DNA of 41,052 nt, taken from Rhodospirillales bacterium (lineage in GTDB: Bacteria; Pseudomonadota; Alphaproteobacteria; Rhodospirillales; Casp-alpha2). The stretch lies in the NCBI GenBank assembly GCA_013203595.1, contig JABMNT010000153.1, positions 1 through 41,052 of the forward strand, in the 5' to 3' direction. The notes under the pieces were generated by a model, which did not search any database, was not told the origin of the DNA, and saw only the letters and a list, made by a program, of their open reading frames with translations. Shown here piece after piece: positions 34,475-41,052 of the stretch; position 1 is the first letter of the stretch, and every line of letters starts with the position of its first letter. The position numbers and the translations under genes are program-made.

Positions 34475-34805
34475 GGCAACCGAATAAGAAAGGGTGATGT
34501 TCGGCGCGAATGTCCAAACCAGTGGCGCCTATGTTAAGAGCCTGCGCCCGATAAAGCAAAGCCGGCAGGGCGCAGGTGCGATGGCCGGCACTTGGCCTCC
34601 GGACGCAGGTGGTTTGCCATGGCAAATGACAAAATCACCAGCCGGACTTCAGATCCCGCCCAACAACATTTGCATTTTGGGCGTGCAGACGCTACGCAGG
34701 ACAGTATTCGAACTCGACACAGAATTTCCCGCAGGCAATCCGGTCAATTTCGAGCTCGCTGGCAAACCCTCTTGTCAGGTTTTCTGCAGGTCACGGCGGT
34801 ACGGT
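34475..34805. other. 331-base divergent intergenic region between two EamA genes
   Basis: No gene is supported here. A 9-base perfect inverted repeat, CCTGCGCCC (34541-34549) with GGGCGCAGG (34568-34576), encloses an 18-base loop and is not followed by a T-run, so it may be an operator or a leader hairpin. The region must hold promoters for both EamA genes, but I cannot pick convincing -35/-10 pairs. In-frame extensions of the rightward gene into this region look non-coding. Confidence 0.5.
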
Positions 34806-35675
34806 ATGTCCAAAAACAAAGCCCTTCTCGGCATTCTGCTGATGGTCCTCGGATCAGCCATTCTGTCGAGCAAGGACGGGATTGTCAAAACCGTGGTCGA
34901 TCAGGTCGGGCCCTTTCAAATTCTCTGGATCCAGTTTGCCGGCTCGTTTCTGGTGATGGCCCTGGTCTCGCTGCCGAGCCATGGCTGGAAAGTCATCCTG
35001 CCCAGTTCGCCCGGCGCCCAGTTCGTGCGCGGCGCCCTCAATGTGGGCGCGGTTTCGGCCTTTTTCTTTGCCCTGAAATACATTCCGCTGGCCGATGCGA
35101 CCGCCTTGCTGTTGTTTGCACCGGTGGTCGCAACCGTGCTGTCGCCCTTTGTTCTGGGCGAAAAAATAGGGCTGTTGCGGATCACCGCCGCCGCCTTCGG
35201 GTTCTGCGGGGTTATCGTCATGCTGCGTCCGGGTTTTGCCGGAGACCCGACCGGCTATTATATTGGCCTGACGGCGGGCATCCTGCTGGGCTGTTATTTC
35301 ATGGCCAACCGGCGGCTGGCCGGCTCGCAGCACTTCCTGCTGAATATTACCCACAACACGCTGATGGGCGCACTGGCGCTGACACCGGTGATGCTGTTTG
35401 TCTGGGAGCCGGTCCCGGCTGCGGTCTATTGGGAGTTTGCGTTTATTATTGGCCTTGGCGTGATCGGCCAGGGCTGCCTGATATCGTCCTTCAAATACGG
35501 ACCCGCCGCTGTCATCTCACCCTATTCCTACACCATGCTGCTGTTTTCCGCATTGATCGGCTATCTGGTATTCGATACCGTGCCCGACGCGATCAGCTGG
35601 CTTGGCATTGTCCTGATTGTCGGCTCCGGCGTCTATATTGCGCACCGCGAACGGCAACTGGCGAAGGGTCAATAG
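34806..35675 (+). CDS. EamA/DMT-family transporter
   Basis: The 289-residue membrane protein has ten helices and two EamA repeats, with ALKYIPLADATALLLFAPVVATVLSPFVLGEKIG closing the first and FKYGPAAVISPYSYTMLLFSALIGYLVFDTVPD closing the second. The ending HRERQLAKG is a normal basic cytosolic tail. It belongs to a different DMT branch from the divergent EamA gene, nearer the RhaT/SAM-transporter-like exporters. I chose the ATG at 34806 because the first helix (LLGILLMVLGSAILSSKDGI) begins right after it. The ribosome site is weak. Confidence 0.9.
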   Translation: MSKNKALLGILLMVLGSAILSSKDGIVKTVVDQVGPFQILWIQFAGSFLVMALVSLPSHGWKVILPSSPGAQFVRGALNVGAVSAFFFALKYIPLADATALLLFAPVVATVLSPFVLGEKIGLLRITAAAFGFCGVIVMLRPGFAGDPTGYYIGLTAGILLGCYFMANRRLAGSQHFLLNITHNTLMGALALTPVMLFVWEPVPAAVYWEFAFIIGLGVIGQGCLISSFKYGPAAVISPYSYTMLLFSALIGYLVFDTVPDAISWLGIVLIVGSGVYIAHRERQLAKGQ

Positions 35676-35725
35676 GCCAGCAAAACCAGGGCCCCTGCGG
35701 CGATTCGGCGGACCCTGAAAACGCG

Positions 35726-36661
35726 CTAGGCTTCCAGGCCCATCAGCGAGCGGGCAAAGGCTTTCGCCTCGAACGGGCGCAAATCGTCAATGGCTTCACC
35801 GACGCCAACCGCATGCACGGGCAGCCCGAACTTTTCAGCCAGAGCGACCACCACCCCACCCTTCGCCGAGCCATCCAGTTTGGTCATCACCAGGCCGGAA
35901 ACCTCGACCATGTTCCTGAAGGTTTCGACCTGGCTGTGGGCGTTCTGGCCGATCGTCGCATCCATCACCAGCAGCACCGTATGGGGTGCGGTTGCATCGA
36001 TTTTGCGCACCACGCGGACCACCTTGCTCAGTTCCTCCATCAAATCCTTGCGGTTCTGCAGACGTCCGGCGGTATCGATCATCAGGATATCGGTGTTTTC
36101 CGCCTGCGCTTCTTTGAAGGCATCGAAGGCCAGTCCGGCGGCATCGGCGCCGGGGTCCCGGGTAATCACCCGGCAATCGGCGCGCTGGCCCCAGATCTGC
36201 AACTGTTCGACGGCGGCGGCGCGAAAGGTGTCACCGGCGGCGAGCAGCACCGAGCGCCCCTGGTCGCGAAACTGCCGCGCCATTTTACCGATGGTGGTTG
36301 TCTTGCCGCTGCCGTTGACCCCGCAGACCAGAATCACATGTGGTTTGCGCGCCGGATCAATCACCAGCGGCCGCGCCACCGGTTCCAGAATGCTGGCGAT
36401 TTCGTCGGCCAGGGCGGTTCTGATTTCTTCCGCTGTCACTTCCTGATCAAAGCGGGTTTTTTTCAGAGAGTCGGCCAGCCGGGTGGCAGTCGCCACACCC
36501 AGATCGCCCTGAATAAGCAGTTCTTCCAGATCCTGCAGGGCTTCCGCATCGAGTTTGCGTTTGGTGAACAGATCGGTGATACCGGTGCTGATCTTTTCGG
36601 ATGAACGCTGCAGACCGGCTTTCAGGCGGCCGAACCAGCCGCCCTTGTTTTCTTCGCTCAT
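35726..36661 (-). CDS. ftsY: FtsY signal recognition particle receptor
   Basis: FtsY (311 residues) is the SRP receptor GTPase that docks ribosome-nascent chain complexes at the membrane. An N-terminal helical region (about 1-95, MSEENKGGWFGRLKAGLQ) carries the lipid-binding amphipathic start. The NG domain follows, with G1 GVNGSGKTTTIGK, the DTFRAAAVEQL insertion-box motif, G3 DTAGRLQNR and G4 TKLDGSAKGG. The acidic A domain of enteric FtsY is absent, as is common in alphaproteobacteria. The ATG directly abuts the mtaB stop (TAAATG), so translation is linked. The cognate ffh starts at 41034. Confidence 0.96.
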   Translation of the reverse strand: MSEENKGGWFGRLKAGLQRSSEKISTGITDLFTKRKLDAEALQDLEELLIQGDLGVATATRLADSLKKTRFDQEVTAEEIRTALADEIASILEPVARPLVIDPARKPHVILVCGVNGSGKTTTIGKMARQFRDQGRSVLLAAGDTFRAAAVEQLQIWGQRADCRVITRDPGADAAGLAFDAFKEAQAENTDILMIDTAGRLQNRKDLMEELSKVVRVVRKIDATAPHTVLLVMDATIGQNAHSQVETFRNMVEVSGLVMTKLDGSAKGGVVVALAEKFGLPVHAVGVGEAIDDLRPFEAKAFARSLMGLEA

Positions 36662-37900
36662 TTACTCAGGGCTCCCCGTCAGTTCACCCGCAACCAGTCC
36701 GCTTATCCGCACATCAACCAGGGCGCCGGCCGGGTGATCGCCGCTCAGGCGGACTGGGGCAAAATAGGGATTGAGGCCGCGGTTGCCTTTTTCGACCAGA
36801 ACCTGAGAGGTGGTACCGATTTGACCGCTCATATAGATGGCCGAGATCTGATCGCCCCGTTGGCGCAGACGCGAAGCCCGCTGTTTGCGGATATCAGGCG
36901 CCACGGCCGGCATGCGGACGGCAGGCGTGCCCTGCCGCTCGGAATAGGGGAACACGTGCAAATGCAGCAGTTGCAGCTCATCGACGGCATCCAGGGTATT
37001 TTCGAACATGGCATCGGTCTCGGTCGGGAAACCGGCAATCAGATCGGCCCCGAACACCACATCAGGGCGCAATTCGCGGGCGCGCCGGGCCAGGGCAATG
37101 GCCTGGCTGCGGCTGTGCCGGCGTTTCATGCGCTTGAGGACCATATCATCCATGGCCTGCAGGCTGAGATGCAAATGCGGCATCAGGCGCGGGTTGCTGG
37201 CCAGAACATCCAGCAAAGCGTCATCGACAAAGGCCGGATCCAGCGAACTGAGGCGCAGGCGCGGCAGTTCGGGCACGGCTTTCAACAAGCGCCGGACCAG
37301 ATCGCCCAACCGCGGCTGGCCCGCCAGGTCACTGCCGTAGGAACAGATATCAACGCCGGTGAAGACCACTTCCTTGTAGCCGTTTTCCACCAGCCTGCGG
37401 ACCTGATCAACAATTACGCCGGGCGCCAGCGAGCGGTTATTGCCACGGGCGAAGGGAATGATGCAGAAGGTGCAGCGGTGATCGCAGCCCTGCTGGATCT
37501 GCACGAAGGCGCGGGTCTGGTCATCGAACCCCTGAATCAGATGCGGCGCGGTTTCGCGGACTTCCATGATGTCGGCAACAACAACGGCGTCAGTGCCCAG
37601 ATAACTTTCCAGCTCAAGCTTTTCGGCATTGCCCATGACCCGGTCAACCTCGGCCATGGCGGCATAGGCCTGTGGATTCAACTGGGCCGCACGGCCGGTG
37701 ACGATAATCTGGGCGGTGGGGTTTTGCTTGCGCGCACGGCGAATGCTTTTGCGGGTCGAGCGTTCGGCTTCAGCGGTGACCGCACAGGTATTGATGATCA
37801 CGGTATTTTTTAACCCTGCGGTCTGGCTGTGGCCGCGCATGATCTCGGACTCAAAGGCATTGAGCCGGCATCCCAGGGTAATGACCTGTGCCTCTGTCAT
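36662..37900 (-). CDS. mtaB: tRNA t6A37 methylthiotransferase, one cluster cysteine replaced
   Basis: This 412-residue radical-SAM methylthiotransferase converts t6A37 to ms2t6A37 in tRNAs. It has the N-terminal UPF0004 domain, the radical-SAM motif CDHRCTFC (Cys139, 143, 146), SSLDPAFVD and GADLIAGFPTETD. The auxiliary 4Fe-4S cluster normally uses three N-terminal cysteines. Cys11 (LGCRLN) and Cys39 (INTCAVT) are present, but the third site reads VTGRAAQ, with Arg70 (codon CGT) for Cys. That is one base from TGT. It lies one base after the dapF stop and abuts ftsY, the usual alphaproteobacterial operon. The C-terminal TRAM-like end is short. Confidence 0.9.
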   Translation of the reverse strand: MTEAQVITLGCRLNAFESEIMRGHSQTAGLKNTVIINTCAVTAEAERSTRKSIRRARKQNPTAQIIVTGRAAQLNPQAYAAMAEVDRVMGNAEKLELESYLGTDAVVVADIMEVRETAPHLIQGFDDQTRAFVQIQQGCDHRCTFCIIPFARGNNRSLAPGVIVDQVRRLVENGYKEVVFTGVDICSYGSDLAGQPRLGDLVRRLLKAVPELPRLRLSSLDPAFVDDALLDVLASNPRLMPHLHLSLQAMDDMVLKRMKRRHSRSQAIALARRARELRPDVVFGADLIAGFPTETDAMFENTLDAVDELQLLHLHVFPYSERQGTPAVRMPAVAPDIRKQRASRLRQRGDQISAIYMSGQIGTTSQVLVEKGNRGLNPYFAPVRLSGDHPAGALVDVRISGLVAGELTGSPE

Positions 37901-37901
37901 G

Positions 37902-38756
37902 TCAGTTGGCCTGCGCCGCTGGTGATTTCAGCAGGGACGGGTTGAGATGACCGTGAAAACTGGTGGCAACCGGACCGGTCATCAGCACATGGCCATCATC
38001 GCGCCATTCAATCTGCAAAGAGCCGCCATCCAGCACCACCTCGACCCGGCGGCCGGTCAGGCCGCGCCGGTGGGCGGCGACGCCGGCCGCACAGGCGCCG
38101 GAGCCGCAGGCCTCGGTAATGCCGGCGGCCCGTTCCCAGACCCGCATGCGCAGGCGGTCGGGGCCGATCAGCTGGACAATTTCAATATTGGCCTGTTCAG
38201 GGAACAGCTCATCATGCTCAAGCAGCGGACCAACCCCCGCCAGATCAATGGCCGCCACATCGTCGACAAAAAACACCGCATGGGGGTTGCCCATATTGAC
38301 CCCGACGGGATCCGCCAGTCCATTGCCGGCGATGCCCATATGCAGGGTGTCGACGTCGCGCGACAGGGGGATCTGCCGCCATTCCAGCCCGGCCGGACCC
38401 ATGTCGACGCTGACCCGGCCATCACTGTGACGGGTTGACGCCAGCAGCCCGGCGACGGTCTCAACCGTGACCTGATCGCGGCCCAGTTCATCCATGACCA
38501 GCGCTGCCACACAGCGGGTTCCGTTGCCGCAGGCTTGGGCCTCGCTGCCATCGGGGTTGCGGATGCGCATGAACACGTCGGCCTGATCCGAGCGCGGTTG
38601 TTCGAGGATCAACAGCTGATCAAAACCAACGCCGGCGCGGCGGTTGGCGATGGCCCGGGCCGCCTGTGGCCCGAGCGCCAGGGCACCGTCGCGATCATCA
38701 ATCACGACAAAATCATTGCCCAACCCGTGCATCTTTATGAATTCGATATGGCTCAT
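37902..38756 (-). CDS. dapF: Diaminopimelate epimerase
   Basis: DapF (284 residues) interconverts LL- and meso-diaminopimelate for lysine and peptidoglycan synthesis. The two catalytic cysteines are visible: Cys76 in QACGNGTRC and Cys217 in EACGSGACAAGVA. The N-terminus reads FIKMHGLGNDFVVID, a family hallmark. GNPHAVFFVDD is the other conserved loop. It leads the dapF-mtaB-ftsY operon. No good ribosome site precedes the ATG. Confidence 0.96.
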   Translation of the reverse strand: MSHIEFIKMHGLGNDFVVIDDRDGALALGPQAARAIANRRAGVGFDQLLILEQPRSDQADVFMRIRNPDGSEAQACGNGTRCVAALVMDELGRDQVTVETVAGLLASTRHSDGRVSVDMGPAGLEWRQIPLSRDVDTLHMGIAGNGLADPVGVNMGNPHAVFFVDDVAAIDLAGVGPLLEHDELFPEQANIEIVQLIGPDRLRMRVWERAAGITEACGSGACAAGVAAHRRGLTGRRVEVVLDGGSLQIEWRDDGHVLMTGPVATSFHGHLNPSLLKSPAAQAN

Positions 38757-38803
38757 AGGGGGTAAATAAGGTCACAGGGGTGGCGATGTCCACTCAAAAC
38801 CGC

Positions 38804-39484
38804 TTATTTGCCCGACCCGGACTGACTGTCGATAAATTTTTCCATATGAAAACCGGCCTGGTCCGGCCCATAGGCGAAGTCCTGGCCAACCGGGCAGGCA
38901 TGGCGGGCCAGGCATCCATGGCTGCGGCAGCGGGGCGCCGGATCGCTGGCAACGTGGGAGACGCAGGCCGGCACGTCGTAGCCGCCGGGCTGAAAGGCGC
39001 CAACCGGGCAGGCGCTGAGACAGGGTTTATCGATACAGCTCTGGCAGGGTGACGCCAGGCGTTCGGGACGCGGGAAATCGATGGCATGATCGATGACCAG
39101 AGCGCCCCGGTAGGCATGCCACAGGCCATAGCGGGGATGCAGCAACGGCCCGATGGGTGACGGCACCACCGGCTCTGCCCGCATCGCCCATTGCTGAAAC
39201 GGATGATAGGGCGGGCCATCGAAGGGATAGAGCGCTGATGCCCCGAACTGTCCGGCCACCGCATCCAGCGACCGGCGGGTCCAGCGATCCAGCGGATCGG
39301 CACCGGCGCTGCGGCTGTCGGCTTCCGGCGACGCCCGGAACGCCTGCCACATTGCCGGCCCGGCATTGCCGACCAGCACCAGCCAGCCGCGGTGCCCCGG
39401 GATATCGGTTTGTGCAAGTCGGAAGCCACCCCGGCAGTTCATGCCAAGGCAGGCGAGTGCGCGGTCTATATCTGCATAGGTCAT
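38804..39484 (-). CDS. 4Fe-4S dicluster protein, family not identified
   Basis: The 226-residue protein has a roughly 140-residue N-terminal region of unknown fold, then two iron-sulfur motifs. The first is canonical, CxxCx4Cx3CP (Cys147, 150, 155, 159 in CQSCIDKPCLSACP). The second is irregular (Cys174, 186, 191, 197, ending CLARHACP). The order resembles the C-terminal cluster part of queuosine-reductase or dehalogenase-type proteins, but the rest does not match. It is probably a soluble electron carrier or enzyme. It lies 47 bases ahead of dapF and 55 bases after the XRE gene, with a hairpin directly before its start. Confidence 0.8.
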   Translation of the reverse strand: MTYADIDRALACLGMNCRGGFRLAQTDIPGHRGWLVLVGNAGPAMWQAFRASPEADSRSAGADPLDRWTRRSLDAVAGQFGASALYPFDGPPYHPFQQWAMRAEPVVPSPIGPLLHPRYGLWHAYRGALVIDHAIDFPRPERLASPCQSCIDKPCLSACPVGAFQPGGYDVPACVSHVASDPAPRCRSHGCLARHACPVGQDFAYGPDQAGFHMEKFIDSQSGSGK

Positions 39485-39496
39485 GGTTTAAAGAGT

Positions 39497-39516
39497 ACCC
39501 CGACGCCGGTCGGGGT
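39497..39516 (-). promoter_or_regulatory. Hairpin overlapping the ribosome site of the 4Fe-4S gene
   Basis: ACCCCGAC, four bases, GTCGGGGT forms a perfect 8-base stem that ends 12 bases upstream of the ATG at 39484. The only purine-rich stretch near the start (GGGGT) is in the 3' arm, so the hairpin could hide the ribosome site. A weak T-run (CTCTTT) follows, so it might instead act as a terminator after the XRE gene. Confidence 0.5.
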
Positions 39517-39539
39517 CAAGGCCCGTCTGCGGGTTTGCG

Positions 39540-39959
39540 TCAGGCTGTTAACGGGTCGGACGGCTGGGGCTTGCGGTAGCTGGCGCTGTCGGCAACGGAA
39601 CGCATCAGGGACAGGATTTCCCGGCGGGCGTCGACGTTTTCAATGGCCCCATAGGCTTTGACAATCGCCTCCACGTCAGCCACCTCAACCCCGGAAGGGG
39701 GCGGCACATAAGCCACATCGACGGCCGGAGCACCGACAAAAAAAGCATCGACGGACAGATCCATAAATTCCGCCAGGCGCACCAGGGTCACACAGTCCAG
39801 CCGTTTTTCGCCGCGTTCAATCCGCGATACCGTGCCGCCGGACAAGGCCAGTGCCGCATCCATTTCACGCAGGGTCATGCGCAGGCGAAGGCGACAGGCA
39901 CGGACCTGTTTCGACAGGTATCCGTTGATCTCAGTTAAATCATTTACTTTTAAAACCAT
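39540..39959 (-). CDS. XRE-family helix-turn-helix regulator
   Basis: The 139-residue protein has a Cro/CI-type helix-turn-helix at about 15-75, with LRMTLREMDAALALSGGTVSRIERGEKRL as the core. A short helical C-terminal domain (about 85-130, VEAIVKAYGAIENVDARREILSLMRSV) probably dimerises. No ligand domain is recognised. I prefer ATG 39959 over a GTG four codons earlier. It faces the 161-residue gene across a roughly 300-base gap that holds a repeated operator-like sequence, so it is a candidate regulator of that gene. Confidence 0.85.
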   Translation of the reverse strand: MVLKVNDLTEINGYLSKQVRACRLRLRMTLREMDAALALSGGTVSRIERGEKRLDCVTLVRLAEFMDLSVDAFFVGAPAVDVAYVPPPSGVEVADVEAIVKAYGAIENVDARREILSLMRSVADSASYRKPQPSDPLTA

Positions 39960-40172
39960 GGCCCCGCCCACCGGGTTTCGCTATTCACGTGGAGGTAGAT
40001 TTCTTATTTCTTTTATTCCTATTGATCTACCACGGCCCCATAGCTTTGCCAATAGGAGCAACTGGCGCAACGGCACAAACCAGTGCCGCCAGACCTGTCG
40101 CCATCAGCCGCCGCCGGCCGGTGCTGTGCCGTTCCGGCAGACAATTGAAACCTGTGTGCAGGAAAATATCCA

Positions 40173-40204
40173 GGTTCTTATTTGTTGCGAATGGTTCTTA
40201 ATTG
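40173..40204 (+). repeat. Tandem direct repeat, operator-like, with Fur-like sequence
   Basis: GGTTCTTATTTG (40173-40184) is followed by GGTTCTTAATTG (40193-40204), one mismatch in 12 bases. The start-to-start distance is 20 bases, about two helical turns, as expected for a dimer or tandem regulator bound to one DNA face. The second copy lies inside GCGAATGGTTCTTAATTGC (40187-40205), which resembles a proteobacterial Fur box. The sites lie immediately upstream of the putative -35. Confidence 0.6.
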
Positions 40205-40206
40205 CA

Positions 40207-40235
40207 TTTACAACCAAAACCTTTGCCGCTATATA
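40207..40235 (+). promoter_or_regulatory. Candidate promoter of the 161-residue gene
   Basis: TTTACA (40207-40212), a 17-base spacer and TATATA (40230-40235) give a good housekeeping-type promoter 31 bases ahead of the ATG. The operator-like repeat ends three bases before the -35. The rest of the gap from 39960 to 40172 holds no gene that I can support, and it must contain the promoter of the XRE gene. Confidence 0.6.
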
Positions 40236-40266
40236 TGTCTCCACAACCCACTGACGGAGACCTTTC

Positions 40267-40752
40267 ATGAACGCCATTCAACGCCGCCCGCTGGCCGCTG
40301 TACGCACCCCCTTTTACCGCCTGGCACCGAGCCAGCGCCAATTGGTCTCGGCCATGCGCCGCTGGACGGAAGGGACAGCCGGCCGGCCCGATGTCATCGA
40401 ATCTCTGTTCAGCCTGTTCGGCATTTATTACATCGAGGCCACCCTTGAAGCCTTCGATACTGTGATGTTTGCCCTGGCCGACAACCCCGCCAACCCGGTC
40501 GGGCTCTATCCCGCAGGCTGCTCGCGGGTGAGCGCCGGCGAACTGGCAACGCTGAAACTGATCACCGCCTTCCAGGCCAACGATCTGGGCATCACCCAAT
40601 CGCTGGCCCGCGAACTGGCCGGCCCGGAAGGTGCGCCGGAACTGCTGGCCGCATGCTCGGTCATTGCCGAAGCCCTGGACGCCCGGCGCATCCTGTTCAC
40701 CCTCAGGGAATACAAGCCGCTGGCCCTGATGGTGGTCGCCGGACAGGGGTAA
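40267..40752 (+). CDS. Protein of unknown function (161 aa)
   Basis: I do not recognise the family. The 161-residue protein is soluble and mostly helical, with no signal peptide or membrane helix. Its N-terminus is basic (MNAIQRRPLAAVRTPFYRL). The middle contains FSLFGIYYIEATLEAFDTVMFAL and the C-terminal half LATLKLITAFQANDLGITQSLARELAG. ACGGAGACC serves as ribosome site. It has its own promoter with a repeated operator ahead of it and stands alone between the divergent XRE gene and ffh. A target of the XRE regulator or of an iron-responsive regulator is possible. Confidence 0.7.
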   Translation: MNAIQRRPLAAVRTPFYRLAPSQRQLVSAMRRWTEGTAGRPDVIESLFSLFGIYYIEATLEAFDTVMFALADNPANPVGLYPAGCSRVSAGELATLKLITAFQANDLGITQSLARELAGPEGAPELLAACSVIAEALDARRILFTLREYKPLALMVVAGQG

Positions 40753-40865
40753 GCCAGACCGGCACGGCCAGAGGCGACGGCACAGTCATTCGCTCCGGCA
40801 CGTCCCCGCACAGGACAGCTTTCTGCAAACCCATCCCCGGCATCGCAGCACTCCCCACGCGCTGC

Positions 40866-40894
40866 TTGACTTCCCTCCCCCTGCCCCCTATGTT
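40866..40894 (+). promoter_or_regulatory. Candidate ffh promoter
   Basis: TTGACT (40866-40871), a 17-base C-rich spacer and TATGTT (40889-40894) make a good promoter. The transcript would start near 40901 and have a leader of about 133 bases before the ffh ATG. The leader is GC-rich with several possible short hairpins, including one in GCGAGTTTCGCGC, but I cannot name a known riboswitch or protein-binding site. The 281-base gap after the 161-residue gene holds no other gene. Confidence 0.6.
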
Positions 40895-41033
40895 CCGCGC
40901 GAATTCAGGGAAATTGTAAACCCTACGCCTTGAGGGGCGCCGCCAATCCGCGAGTTTCGCGCACTGGCGCGTTTGTCGTTGTGCGCAGGTGTTGACCCGG
41001 ACCCGCAACGTTTGAAGACAAAACAGAGAAGCC

Positions 41034-41052
41034 ATGTTTGACAGTTTAACAG
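41034..41052 (+). CDS. ffh: Signal recognition particle protein Ffh, first codons only
   Basis: Only ATGTTTGACAGTTTAACAG is in the window, giving MFDSLT, the standard opening of alphaproteobacterial Ffh (the SRP54 GTPase). A purine-rich GAGAAG ribosome site lies three bases ahead. Recognition from six residues alone would be thin, but the gene order with dapF, mtaB and ftsY nearby fits. It is probably the head of an ffh-rpsP-type operon running out of the window. Confidence 0.7.

Noticed and set aside
34592-36604. A 670-codon open frame on the plus strand spanning the EamA gene and the antisense of ftsY.
   Set aside because: It covers two clearly recognised genes in other frames, has Arg/Gln/His-rich low-complexity content and no domain. 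It is an artefact of high GC.
36734-37813. A 359-codon plus-strand open frame opposite mtaB.
   Set aside because: The mtaB reading carries all radical-SAM motifs. The opposite frame has none.

Overview
This window is a high-GC, gene-dense stretch of a Gram-negative chromosome, most likely from an alphaproteobacterium. Pointers to this are a CIRCE-controlled groESL operon, a PstA with the long N-terminal extension usual in alphaproteobacteria, a dapF-mtaB-ftsY run with ffh nearby, and a UvrD that opens in the alphaproteobacterial style. I cannot assign a genus. I see no rRNA, tRNA, CRISPR array, insertion sequence, prophage or plasmid gene.

Layout. (a) 1-0.6 kb: start of groEL and all of groES on the minus strand, behind a promoter with a CIRCE operator. 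(b) 0.67-3.8 kb, minus: a three-gene overlapping operon of a polyprenyl-phosphate-type GT2, a VTT/DedA-family membrane protein and an ArnT-like GT-C transferase. It looks like a compact lipid-linked sugar pathway with its own candidate flippase. (c) 4.0-16.0 kb, plus: a thioesterase, then a phosphate block: GGDEF protein, phoR, PiT transporter, pstS, pstC, pstA, pstB, phoU, phoB and a ClC-family protein. Two three-repeat Pho boxes lie in front of the PiT gene and pstS, and a strong terminator separates pstS from pstCAB.

(d) 16.0-20.5 kb: an HtrA-like protein that has lost all three catalytic residues, divergent from uvrD-prmA. (e) 20.6-24.8 kb: an MCP-like membrane receptor with a degenerate signalling tip, a small conserved-looking protein, a DUF2141 secreted protein, a lipoprotein of unknown function and a DUF924 protein. 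(f) 24.9-32.3 kb: a small protein coupled to an amidase, a second amidase facing it, then a D-cysteine desulfhydrase-like PLP enzyme followed by a 1090-residue zinc-ribbon/cyclase/ATPase/TPR protein. (g) 32.3-35.7 kb: a polytopic membrane protein coupled to an EamA exporter, divergent from a second EamA exporter. (h) 35.7-41.05 kb: ftsY, mtaB and dapF on the minus strand, a 4Fe-4S protein, an XRE regulator, a divergent 161-residue protein of unknown function with a repeat-bearing promoter, and the start of ffh.

The best candidates for new biology are the GT2-VTT-GT-C operon, the c-di-GMP gene placed ahead of a PhoR with no membrane anchor, the HtrA pseudoprotease, the MCP-like protein with an altered hairpin tip, the channel-like ClC in the pho cluster, the MtaB lacking a cluster cysteine, and the tandem-repeat operator between the XRE gene and the 161-residue protein.
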